Below, in pieces: positions 8,592 through 15,438 of a stretch of 64,000 nucleotides of DNA. Source of the stretch: Halosimplex halophilum. GTDB taxonomy: Archaea; Halobacteriota; Halobacteria; Halobacteriales; Haloarculaceae. The position numbers were made by a program, and so were the translations under genes. The stretch is taken from assembly GCF_004698125.1 (NCBI RefSeq), contig NZ_ML214298.1:434001-498000 (forward strand), written 5' to 3'. The notes below the pieces were generated by a model. It had not been told where the DNA came from and did no database searches. It saw nothing but the letters and a program-made list of their open reading frames with translations. How positions within the stretch are numbered: position 1 is the first letter of the stretch; each line of letters begins with the position of its first letter.

Positions 8592-8834
8592 GCGAGCGGG
8601 CCGAGGGCTTTCAGCGCTCGCCGTCGAGTGCAGTCGATCCAACTCCGAGCGAGCGGGCCGAGGGCTTTCAGCGCTCACCGTCGAGTGCAGTCGATCCAAC
8701 TCCGAGCGAGCGGGCCGAGGGCTTTCATCGCCTGCTGTTCCCTGCGGTCAAACCAACCGCTAGCGAGCGTGTCGAGGGCTTTCAGCGCTCGCCGTTGCCG
8801 GCGGTCGAAACAATTCCGAGCGAGCGGCAGTCGT
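8592..8834 (+). repeat. 57-bp tandem repeat array, four and a quarter units
   Basis: Units begin at 8592, 8649, 8706, 8763 and 8820, an exact 57-bp period. Each starts GCGAGCGGGCCGAGGGCTTT or a close variant. Units 1 and 2 are nearly identical; 3 and 4 have diverged. The most variable part is a segment of about 12 bp before each new unit (atccaactccga, aaccaaccgcta, aacaattccga). The array directly follows the two-hairpin element and ends 46 bp before the GNAT gene. Because 57 is a multiple of three, one frame stays open and would encode a 19-residue repeat, but there is no sign of a gene. Confidence 0.85.
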
Positions 8835-8880
8835 TGCCGTCCCCAGTGACATTTTCCCGGACGCGACCCACCGACAGACC

Positions 8881-9390
8881 GTGTCAGACCTCACGGTCCG
8901 CCGGTACGAACCCGACGACGCCGAGGCGGTCTGGGACCTCCACGAGCGCGCGCTCCGGGACATCGGCGCCTACGACGAGGCGTACGCCCACCTCGACGCC
9001 GACCTCCGGGCGGTCGAATCCGCGTACCTCGACGCAGGCGGGGAGTTCCTGGTGGGGGAGATCGATGGGACCGACGGCTCCGGGAGCGAGATCGTCGCCA
9101 TGGGCGCGCTCCAGCCCTCGGCCGAGGTCGACCACCACGAGACGGACCCCGCCGCGGCGGTCGTCAGGCGGATGCGCGTCGACCCCGCTCACCAGCGACG
9201 GGGCTTCGGCAGCCGGACCCTCCGGGAACTCGAAGCTCGCGCCAAGGAATTGGGTTTCGACCGGCTGGTGCTGGACACGACGCCGGACCAGGAGAGCGCG
9301 GTCGCGCTGTACGAGTCGTTCGGCTACGCCGAGACGCGTCGGGAGTCGACGCCCGCGGGGGAGATGATCTTCTACGAGCGGGAGTTGTAG
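8881..9390 (+). CDS. GNAT family N-acetyltransferase
   Basis: A 169-residue acetyltransferase starting at GTG. The acetyl-CoA loop motif is RMRVDPAHQRRGFGSRTL at about residues 98-115, and the C-terminal strand ALYESFGYAE is typical of the fold. Substrate unknown. It is clearly related to the second GNAT at 27573-28115: both share the opening RRYEP...AVWDLH, the central YLD.GGEFLV and the EIVAMG/EVVAMG strand. Each paralogue's transcription unit is preceded by a copy of the hairpin and 57-bp repeat element in the same relative orientation. Confidence 0.88.
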   Translation: MSDLTVRRYEPDDAEAVWDLHERALRDIGAYDEAYAHLDADLRAVESAYLDAGGEFLVGEIDGTDGSGSEIVAMGALQPSAEVDHHETDPAAAVVRRMRVDPAHQRRGFGSRTLRELEARAKELGFDRLVLDTTPDQESAVALYESFGYAETRRESTPAGEMIFYEREL

Positions 9391-9447
9391 TCGGTCACTC
9401 ACCGCCCCGTAAATACTCGGGCGGGGACGAGGGCAAGCGGACGTACC

Positions 9448-10311
9448 ATGGGGAGAACGGAGCAGGAGTGTCTCGACGCACTCCGGAAGGCCGCGGAGCA
9501 GTTGGGGGAGTCGCCGTCGAAGGCGCAGTACGAGGACCTGGGGCTGACGCCCGCGGCGTCGACGATCCTTCGGGTCGTCGGCGGGTGGAACGAGGCGAAG
9601 GAACGGGCGGGACTATCGACGAACGCGTCGCGCGGGTCCCGGGTCGCGCCGAAACCCGAGGGGGTCGAGCTTCCCGACGGTGAGACGTGGGAAGAGCTCT
9701 CGCAGGATCAGCGATGGCACTACCGGAACGCGGAGCACAACACCGAGCGAACGTTGCGACGGCGGGCGCGACTCCGCGCGTGGGTCAACGAGCGGAAGCG
9801 CGAGCGGGGCTGCGCCGGGTGCGGCGAGTCCGACCCGGCCTGCCTGGACTTTCACCATCTGGACGGTGAGACGAAAGCGATGGCCGTCACCGATATGATA
9901 ACGCACGGCTACGGCCGGGAGGCACTCCGCGGGGAGTTCGAGAAGTGCGACGTGCTCTGTGCGAACTGTCACCGGAAGCGCCACGACCGACGGCCGGCGG
10001 TCGTCGACCGCGACGGCGGACCGCAGTCGAAACGCGAACGCCTGCGAGCGTGGTCGTACGAGTACCGCCGCGACCGCGGCTGTCGTCGCTGTTCCGAGGA
10101 CGACCCCTCGTGTCTCCAGTTCCACCATCCCGACCCGGACGAGAAGTCCGCGGGCGTCGGGCAACTGATCTCGGACGGCGCCGACGAGAGCGAAGTCCGC
10201 GCGGAAGTCGACCGATGTGTCGTTCTCTGTGCGAACTGCCACCGCCGGGAACACTTCGACCCCCCGACCGACGATGGGAGCGCCGGAGCGAAAGCGACTG
10301 AACCACGGTAA
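9448..10311 (+). CDS. Protein with two HNH-like zinc domains and a homing-endonuclease-associated repeat
   Basis: A 287-residue protein. Residues 1-55 match the short helical repeat found beside homing endonuclease HNH domains (GESPSKAQYEDLG, then VGGWNEAKERAGL). Two HNH-like zinc domains follow in tandem, at about 118-180 and 205-270. Each has CxxC, then FHH, then CANCHR and a final H. The two copies come from an internal duplication. It probably binds or cuts DNA, but the target is unknown. TATA-like gtaaatactc lies at 9410-9419. The tRNA-Gln gene is 56 bp downstream, though no tRNA-derived direct repeat marks an insertion. Confidence 0.8.
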   Translation: MGRTEQECLDALRKAAEQLGESPSKAQYEDLGLTPAASTILRVVGGWNEAKERAGLSTNASRGSRVAPKPEGVELPDGETWEELSQDQRWHYRNAEHNTERTLRRRARLRAWVNERKRERGCAGCGESDPACLDFHHLDGETKAMAVTDMITHGYGREALRGEFEKCDVLCANCHRKRHDRRPAVVDRDGGPQSKRERLRAWSYEYRRDRGCRRCSEDDPSCLQFHHPDPDEKSAGVGQLISDGADESEVRAEVDRCVVLCANCHRREHFDPPTDDGSAGAKATEPR

Positions 10312-10367
10312 CACGGTACGTTCGAGTCCGCAACACTGAAATACGGGACCGCAGTATACTCGGGTGA

Positions 10368-10440
10368 AGTCCTGTGGTGTAGTGGCCAATCATGTAGCCT
10401 TCTGGGGGCTACGACGGAGGTTCGAATCCTCCCAGGACTA
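10368..10440 (+). tRNA. tRNA-Gln (CTG anticodon)
   Basis: The 7-bp acceptor stem AGTCCTG pairs with CAGGACT and is followed by discriminator A. The anticodon stem TAGCC/GGCTA encloses the loop TTCTGGG, so the anticodon is CTG, reading CAG (Gln). The T arm contains GGTTCGAATCC. There is no intron, and CCA is not encoded. A TATA-like tgaaatacgg lies at about 10337-10346, roughly 27 bp upstream. Confidence 0.95.
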
Positions 10441-10483
10441 TACGTTCTGACACTCTGTTCGTGAGCGGCAGTTCCGTCCGCCG

Positions 10484-11491
10484 CTACGGGGTCACCACCA
10501 GCTTCCCGACGCTCTCGCGGTCCTGCATCGCGGCGAACGCCGCGCCGGTCTCAGCCAGCGGGTAGGTCTCGTCGATCACGGGCAAGAACGCCCCGTTGGC
10601 AACCAGTTCGACTAACCGTTCGAGGTCCGGCTGGGTGCCCATCGTGGAGCCGACGATCCGCTTGTGGGCCAGGAAGAGGTCGGCCACGTCGAACTCGGAG
10701 GTCCCGCCGGCAGTGCGGCCGCAGACGACCATCGTGCCGCCGCGCCGGAGGACGGACTGCCCCAGTTTCGAGTACTCGCCGCCGAGGTGGTTGACGACGG
10801 CGTCGACCGGCTCGTCGACGGCGGCCTCGATCTCCGATACGTCGGCGGACTCGATCCCCCGGTCCAGCCCGGACTCGCGGACGCGGTCGAGCTTGGCCGC
10901 CGAGCGGGAGGTGCCGACGGTCTCGACACCGAGGGCGTCGCACAGCTGGACGGTGGCGACGCCGACGCCGCCGGTCGCGCCGGGGACGAACACCCGGTCG
11001 CCGGCCGCCACGTCGGCGCGTTCTAGCATCCGGGAGGCGGTCATGTACGCCGTCGGGAGCGCCGCGGCCGTGGTCGCGTCGACCCCGTCGGGCAGGGCGA
11101 CGAGCCGGTCGGCCGTCACCCGCGCTCGCTCGGCCAGCCCGCCGTGGTACAGCGAGAAGTTCTCGCACAGGTTCTCGGGGCCCTCGCGGCAGAACCGGCA
11201 GGCCCCGCAGGTCTCGTTCGGGCAGAGGACGACCCGGTCGCCCGGTTCGACGGCCGACACGTCCGGGCCGACTTCGCGGACGCGGCCGGCCACGTCGAGC
11301 CCGGAGACGAACGGGAGGTCGTCGGCGTCGACCATCGCGGAGTCGCCCTCCAGGATCCACAGGTCGTGGCGGTTGATCGAGCAGGCCGCCACGTCGACGA
11401 CGGCCTCGCCCCGCCGGGGTTCGGGGTCGGGTCGGTCGACGACGCTCACGCCCTCGGGGCCGATCAGGTCGGTGAACGCAGCGGTTCGCAT
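10484..11491 (-). CDS. Zinc-binding alcohol dehydrogenase family protein
   Basis: A 335-residue medium-chain dehydrogenase/reductase. The catalytic zinc region is ACSINRHDLW at about residues 36-45. The structural zinc lobe CGACRFCREGPENLC at about 95-109 has the CxxCxxCx7C spacing. The nucleotide-binding GxGxxG-like motif is GATGGVGVA at about 170-178. It should reversibly oxidise an alcohol or reduce a quinone or enone with NAD(P); the substrate cannot be told. It stands alone, running convergent to tRNA-Gln. Confidence 0.9.
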   Translation of the reverse strand: MRTAAFTDLIGPEGVSVVDRPDPEPRRGEAVVDVAACSINRHDLWILEGDSAMVDADDLPFVSGLDVAGRVREVGPDVSAVEPGDRVVLCPNETCGACRFCREGPENLCENFSLYHGGLAERARVTADRLVALPDGVDATTAAALPTAYMTASRMLERADVAAGDRVFVPGATGGVGVATVQLCDALGVETVGTSRSAAKLDRVRESGLDRGIESADVSEIEAAVDEPVDAVVNHLGGEYSKLGQSVLRRGGTMVVCGRTAGGTSEFDVADLFLAHKRIVGSTMGTQPDLERLVELVANGAFLPVIDETYPLAETGAAFAAMQDRESVGKLVVTP

Positions 11492-11570
11492 GGGTCGCGA
11501 TCCGTGGCCGACGGCAAAGAGTGCGGCGTCGGCGGCGAACCCGGCGGCGGCTCCGCCCGGCGACGCACCC

Positions 11571-12236
11571 TCACAGCTCGAACCGCAACACGTCGCCGGT
11601 CTCGACGCCCCGTTCGGTGGTCCACCCCTTGTTCACCTCCAGCACGTACTGGCCGCGGCCGGGGTAGGTCTGGTCCTCGCCGTCCTCGTTCGGGCCGGGC
11701 TCGGGCGCGTGGTGGATCTCGGTGATCGCGCCCTCGCCGTCGGCGTAGACGATGTCGAGCCCGAAGTCCATCTCGCGCATCACGTAGGTATGGCTCCCCA
11801 CCGAGTCGTAGACGAACAGCATCCCCCAGTCCTCTGGCAGCGATTCGGTGTCGCTCAGGCCCGTAAAGCGCAGACCTCCGGTATCGGCGATCGCGGCCGT
11901 CACCGACCCCAGCCGTTCCCCGTCCGGGGTCGTCACCCGAACGTCCGTCGTCTCGTAGTCGGGGAACACCGCTTCCCGGGTCCCGGGTTCGAGCGGGGTC
12001 GGCGAGGCGGTCGCGGTGGGTGTCCCGGTCGGCGTCGCCGTCGGCGTCCCGGTGACCGTCGCGGCGGGCGTCCCCGTCGTCGGGTCCGCCTCCGTGGTCG
12101 GCGTCGCCGTCCCGTCCGTCGACGTGGTCGGTCCGCTCCCGCCGTCGTCGGTCCCCCCGTCGGTCGCGGTGCCGTCGCTCCGGCAGCCGGCCACGCCGGC
12201 GGCAGCCACCGCCGCGAGGAACGCTCGGCGTCGCAT
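11571..12236 (-). CDS. DUF192 family lipoprotein
   Basis: A 221-residue secreted protein. The N-terminus MRRRAFLAAVAAAGVAGC has a Tat-type twin arginine and a lipobox ending at Cys18. A low-complexity Thr/Pro/Asp/Gly linker of about 60 residues follows, then a DUF192 domain (about 105-221) with the typical GLRFTGLSDTESLPEDWGM, MREMDFGLDIVY and C-terminal VNKGWTTERGVETGD segments. The domain's role is unknown. The linker is encoded by a GC-rich six-base-like repeat (12000-12130), like those of two other lipoproteins in this window. Confidence 0.88.
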   Translation of the reverse strand: MRRRAFLAAVAAAGVAGCRSDGTATDGGTDDGGSGPTTSTDGTATPTTEADPTTGTPAATVTGTPTATPTGTPTATASPTPLEPGTREAVFPDYETTDVRVTTPDGERLGSVTAAIADTGGLRFTGLSDTESLPEDWGMLFVYDSVGSHTYVMREMDFGLDIVYADGEGAITEIHHAPEPGPNEDGEDQTYPGRGQYVLEVNKGWTTERGVETGDVLRFEL

Positions 12237-12272
12237 ACCCGCCCTTGGAGCTGTCGAGTGAAAAACACGCGG

Positions 12273-13487
12273 TCACCCCGCCCAGGACTCGGCGACGCCG
12301 CGGTAGATCCGGTAACAGCGGTCGAGGACGGGAAGCGAGACGCTCTCGTCCGCGGTGTGGGCCTCCCCCTGTTCGGCGGGGCCACAGACCACACAGGTCG
12401 TCCCGGCGTCGGCGAGCCAGCCGGCGTCGGTCGCGTGGGGCTTGACCACCTGCTCGGGCCGCCCGTCGCCCGGCGCGGTCGCACCCTCGTCCGGCGCCGC
12501 CCCGCTCCCGTCCGGCTCCGTTTCGCCCTCCGTTTCGTGTGCGTCGCGGGCCGCGGCCAGCACCGCGTCGGCGAAAGCGGGGTCGTCGCAGGCCATCGGC
12601 GGGAGGTCCTGGTCGACGGTCCAGCTGACGCCGTCGACCGTCTCCGCGCGCTCCAGGTCGGCGCGCTCGCCGGGCACCGTCCGCTCGTCGACGGTCACCT
12701 CGCAGCGCTCGGGGATGACGTTCCAGGCCGACCCGCCCTCGATCCCCGTGACCGCGATGCTCCCCGACAGTTCGCGGCCGAGTACCTGGGTGCTCGGGAA
12801 CGACAGGTCCCGGACGACGTCGACGGCGTCGGTCGCGCGGTAGACGGCGTTGACGCCGGACGCGACCTCGCTGGCGTGGGCGGCCGTCCCCTCGGCGACG
12901 AGCGTCGACCCGCGCCGGCCCTTGTGGGCGACGGCCACGTCGATGACCCCCGGCGCGGAGTAGCCGGTCGAGCCCTCGCCGACGACCGCGTAGTCCGGGG
13001 CGAACCCCTCGTCGATGGCCGCGCGGGCGCCGACGCCCCCGACCTCCTCGCCGACGAACGACGCGAAGACGAGTTCGATCCCCGGCGGCGCCTCGCTGTC
13101 GCGGAAGGCACACATGGCCGCCGCGACGGCCCCCTTCATGTCGGCGCTGCCCCGACCGTACAGCCGGCGGTCGCCATCGTCGTCGGCCCCACCGTCGCCG
13201 TCCGCCGGTTCCTCCCGGACGACGTACTCGCCGTCCTCGACCTGTGAGCCGTCCGGCGGGACCACGTCGTGGTGGCCGACCAGCGCCAGCGCGGTCTCGC
13301 CCGACCCCTTCCGGGCGATCACGTTACCGCCCCGCTCGGCGCCGCCGGCGTCGTCCCGGCGGACCGCGGCGTCGGTGTGCTCGCGCAGCCAGCCCTCGAT
13401 GCGGTCGCCCGCCGCCGCCTCCGACTCGTGACTCGGGACCGAGACCAGCTCCCGCGCGAGGTCCCGAACGTCATCCCGTCGTTCCAT
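12273..13487 (-). CDS. M20 family metallopeptidase (ArgE/DapE-like)
   Basis: A 404-residue amidohydrolase. The metal ligands are visible: HHDVVPPD (H and D), GRGSADMKGAVAA (bridging D), GEEVGG (general base E and ligand E), and a late H in GEAHTADESVSL. A dimerisation lid domain lies between. The acidic inserts after VREEPADGDGG and EPDGSGAAPDEG are haloarchaeal. It should deacylate or hydrolyse an N-acyl amino acid or small peptide. I prefer the ATG at 13487 to the one at 13517, because a TATA-like cttgaag sits about 27 bp upstream of it. Confidence 0.88.
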   Translation of the reverse strand: MERRDDVRDLARELVSVPSHESEAAAGDRIEGWLREHTDAAVRRDDAGGAERGGNVIARKGSGETALALVGHHDVVPPDGSQVEDGEYVVREEPADGDGGADDDGDRRLYGRGSADMKGAVAAAMCAFRDSEAPPGIELVFASFVGEEVGGVGARAAIDEGFAPDYAVVGEGSTGYSAPGVIDVAVAHKGRRGSTLVAEGTAAHASEVASGVNAVYRATDAVDVVRDLSFPSTQVLGRELSGSIAVTGIEGGSAWNVIPERCEVTVDERTVPGERADLERAETVDGVSWTVDQDLPPMACDDPAFADAVLAAARDAHETEGETEPDGSGAAPDEGATAPGDGRPEQVVKPHATDAGWLADAGTTCVVCGPAEQGEAHTADESVSLPVLDRCYRIYRGVAESWAG

Positions 13488-13602
13488 GGTCGTCCCCTCG
13501 GGCGCCGCCGTCTTCAAGCCCCGCGGCCGTGGTCCGGGGCGCGTTCGGGACCCGTCCCGCGGGCCGGCCGGACGGTCGTCCGAACGCGCCCGAACACGCC
13601 GC

Positions 13603-13806
13603 TCACTCGCGCTTCCAGGCGCTCGGCTCCATGTCGACGGCCTTGACGACCGGGCGATACAGCGCGACGATGACGACGACGACGGCGAGTTCGACCCAGA
13701 AGCCGATATCGCCGACGGCGGCGCGGACGACGCCGAGGACGACCGTGACGATCACGACGATGACGAGGTAGTGGGCGACGAGTTCGAGGATCTGGCCCCT
13801 GTCCAT
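13603..13806 (-). CDS. Small two-helix membrane protein
   Basis: A 67-residue protein with two hydrophobic segments (YLVIVVIVTVVLGVV and WVELAVVVVIVALY) joined by a short polar turn, and a charged C-terminus ending WKRE. The minus-strand gtttttgtcc at 13827-13836 is a good TATA box for the ATG at 13806, so the longer open frame to 13881 is unlikely. Function unknown. Confidence 0.7.
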   Translation of the reverse strand: MDRGQILELVAHYLVIVVIVTVVLGVVRAAVGDIGFWVELAVVVVIVALYRPVVKAVDMEPSAWKRE

Positions 13807-13947
13807 GGGAGCGATACGGCCCGGGGGGACAAAAACGACGGTATCGCGGACGACGCGTCCCCTCGGCCCGGCCGTCCGCATCGCGCCGGCTGTTCCCGTC
13901 GACCCCGACCGTCCCCGTCGACTCCGGCCCGCACCTCGTTCGCGCGC

Positions 13948-14481
13948 TCACACGAGCGTATCGGGGCGGGTCGAGAGGTACTCGAAGACGGCGCCGAGGC
14001 CGAGCCCGTAGACCCAGTGGGCGACGAGCGTGACGAACAGGTAGCCGGCCAGCGCGAGGCCGGCGTAGCCGTCGTAGAAGGCGAACACGAACCCGGTCCA
14101 CAGGGCCGTCCCGAAGTAGAGGCCGTGGACGGGGTCCCGGCCGCCGGGCAGGTAGTCCTTCAGCGAGGCGAAAAGCAGCGGCCAGGGGAACATCCCAGCG
14201 AGGACGAACAGGACGTACCCGGCGGTCACCGGCGGGAACAGCCCTTCGAGGCCGACCATCTCGGTGACGGTCGCGAACGACGCGCGGGTGAACACGCCGA
14301 AGCTCTCGCCGATGAGCAGGACCACGGTCATCAGCGCCGTCCCGACGAGCCCCCCGGCCGCGCCGACGACGCCGTCCGCGACGATCCCGAACAGCCGGTC
14401 GAACTCGTCGTCGACCACCGTCGGGTCGTCGAACTCCTCCCCCTCCACGGCGCTCTCCTCCAGTTCGCGCGTGTCTGCCAT
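13948..14481 (-). CDS. Haloarchaeal membrane protein next to cytochrome oxidase (DUF6789-like)
   Basis: A 177-residue protein with an acidic N-terminal tail of about 25 residues and four to five membrane segments (FGIVADGVVGAAGGLVGTAL and GYVLFVLAGMFPWPLLFASL are clear). I associate this pattern with DUF6789, but from memory only. It diverges from coxB, with starts 135 bp apart, so a role in oxidase assembly or the membrane environment is possible but unproven. Minus-strand tttttgtcc at about 14501-14509 supports the ATG at 14481. Confidence 0.65.
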   Translation of the reverse strand: MADTRELEESAVEGEEFDDPTVVDDEFDRLFGIVADGVVGAAGGLVGTALMTVVLLIGESFGVFTRASFATVTEMVGLEGLFPPVTAGYVLFVLAGMFPWPLLFASLKDYLPGGRDPVHGLYFGTALWTGFVFAFYDGYAGLALAGYLFVTLVAHWVYGLGLGAVFEYLSTRPDTLV

Positions 14482-14616
14482 GCCATCACGTACCATCCGA
14501 GCGGACAAAAACCTCCCGAAAAATAGGGCGGGATACGAATCGGTTCGGTTCGTTGATAAGGACGGGTGTCAACACGCCCCAAACAATAAGACCGGGTGTA
14601 TCGTTGGTGATCGAAT

Positions 14617-15438
14617 ATGGTAGAAGCTGGTGGCGCGGTGGTCGGCGACACCGTCTTGGCGGGGACCAGCGGGGTCCGGGCGCCGGCGGAGGTGTTCAAC
14701 AGCATCTTCGTCGCCTTCCTCGGGCTGGGGACGCTGGTCGGGGTCGTCGTCATCTCCTACACGCTGTACAACGCCTACAGGTACCGCTACCGCGAGGACG
14801 AGGACCCCGCTCCCGACGCGGACCGGCCGGAGGTCGGCGAGCTGCCCGAGGGCGGGGGCAAGGGCAAGAAGCTGTTCCTCTCCTTTGGCATCAGCGCGTT
14901 CATCGTCCTCTCGCTGGTGATCTGGACGTACGCGTCGCTGTTGTACGTCGAGGGCAAGCCCACGGAGGTCCAGCAGAACGGGGGTGACGTGATGACGGTG
15001 GAGGTCGACGGGTTCCGCTTCGGCTGGCAGTTCACCTACCCCAACGGCGCCGAGGCCAGCACGCTCCGCGTCCCGACGGACACGGTGATCAACCTCTCGG
15101 TGACATCGCGGGACGTGTTCCACAACTTCGGGATCCCGGAGTTGCGCGCGAAGGCCGACGCGATCCCGGGCCAGACCACGAACGCCTGGTTCGTCGCCGA
15201 GGAGCCCGGCACCTACCAGGCCAACTGCTACGAGATCTGCGGCGACGGCCACTCCGGCATGACCGCCCAGGTCGAGGTGATGAACGAGTCGGCGTTCGAC
15301 GAGTGGTACGCGACCACGGAGCCGGCGAACGCCAGCGCCGCGAACGGCACCGCGAGTAACGGCACCGAAGCGGCCGTGAGCGGCCCCGATGGTCCGGGTT
15401 CGATAGCACCCGCACGCGCGGGAGGTGCTGCGCCGTGA
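14617..15438 (+). CDS. coxB: Cytochrome c oxidase subunit II
   Basis: A 273-residue subunit with two N-terminal membrane helices (about 25-50 and 85-110) and an exterior cupredoxin domain. The binuclear CuA ligands are present: an early H in DVFHNF and then CYEICGDGHSGM with C, C, H and M. It accepts electrons from a blue copper donor (halocyanin in haloarchaea) or cytochrome c and passes them to heme a. The Ala/Asn/Gly-rich C-terminal tail is unusual. Its TGA overlaps the GTG start of the next gene, showing one operon. TATA-like acaataag lies at 14583-14590. Confidence 0.95.
   Translation: MVEAGGAVVGDTVLAGTSGVRAPAEVFNSIFVAFLGLGTLVGVVVISYTLYNAYRYRYREDEDPAPDADRPEVGELPEGGGKGKKLFLSFGISAFIVLSLVIWTYASLLYVEGKPTEVQQNGGDVMTVEVDGFRFGWQFTYPNGAEASTLRVPTDTVINLSVTSRDVFHNFGIPELRAKADAIPGQTTNAWFVAEEPGTYQANCYEICGDGHSGMTAQVEVMNESAFDEWYATTEPANASAANGTASNGTEAAVSGPDGPGSIAPARAGGAAP

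Noticed and set aside
8592-8834. 57-bp array as a CRISPR
   Set aside because: The variable part is only about 12 bp, units 3 and 4 diverge in the conserved part, and there are no cas genes in the window.
8444-9367. Long plus-strand open frame with a 19-residue peptide repeat (ERAEGFQRSPSSAVDPTPS)
   Set aside because: The frame stays open because the repeat period (57) is a multiple of three. It overlaps the GNAT gene in another frame, and codon use and lack of a promoter argue against a gene.
10368-10440. Integration (att) site at tRNA-Gln
   Set aside because: I looked for a second copy of the tRNA 3' end (GGTTCGAATCCTCCCAGGAC) and saw none. No integrase is present.
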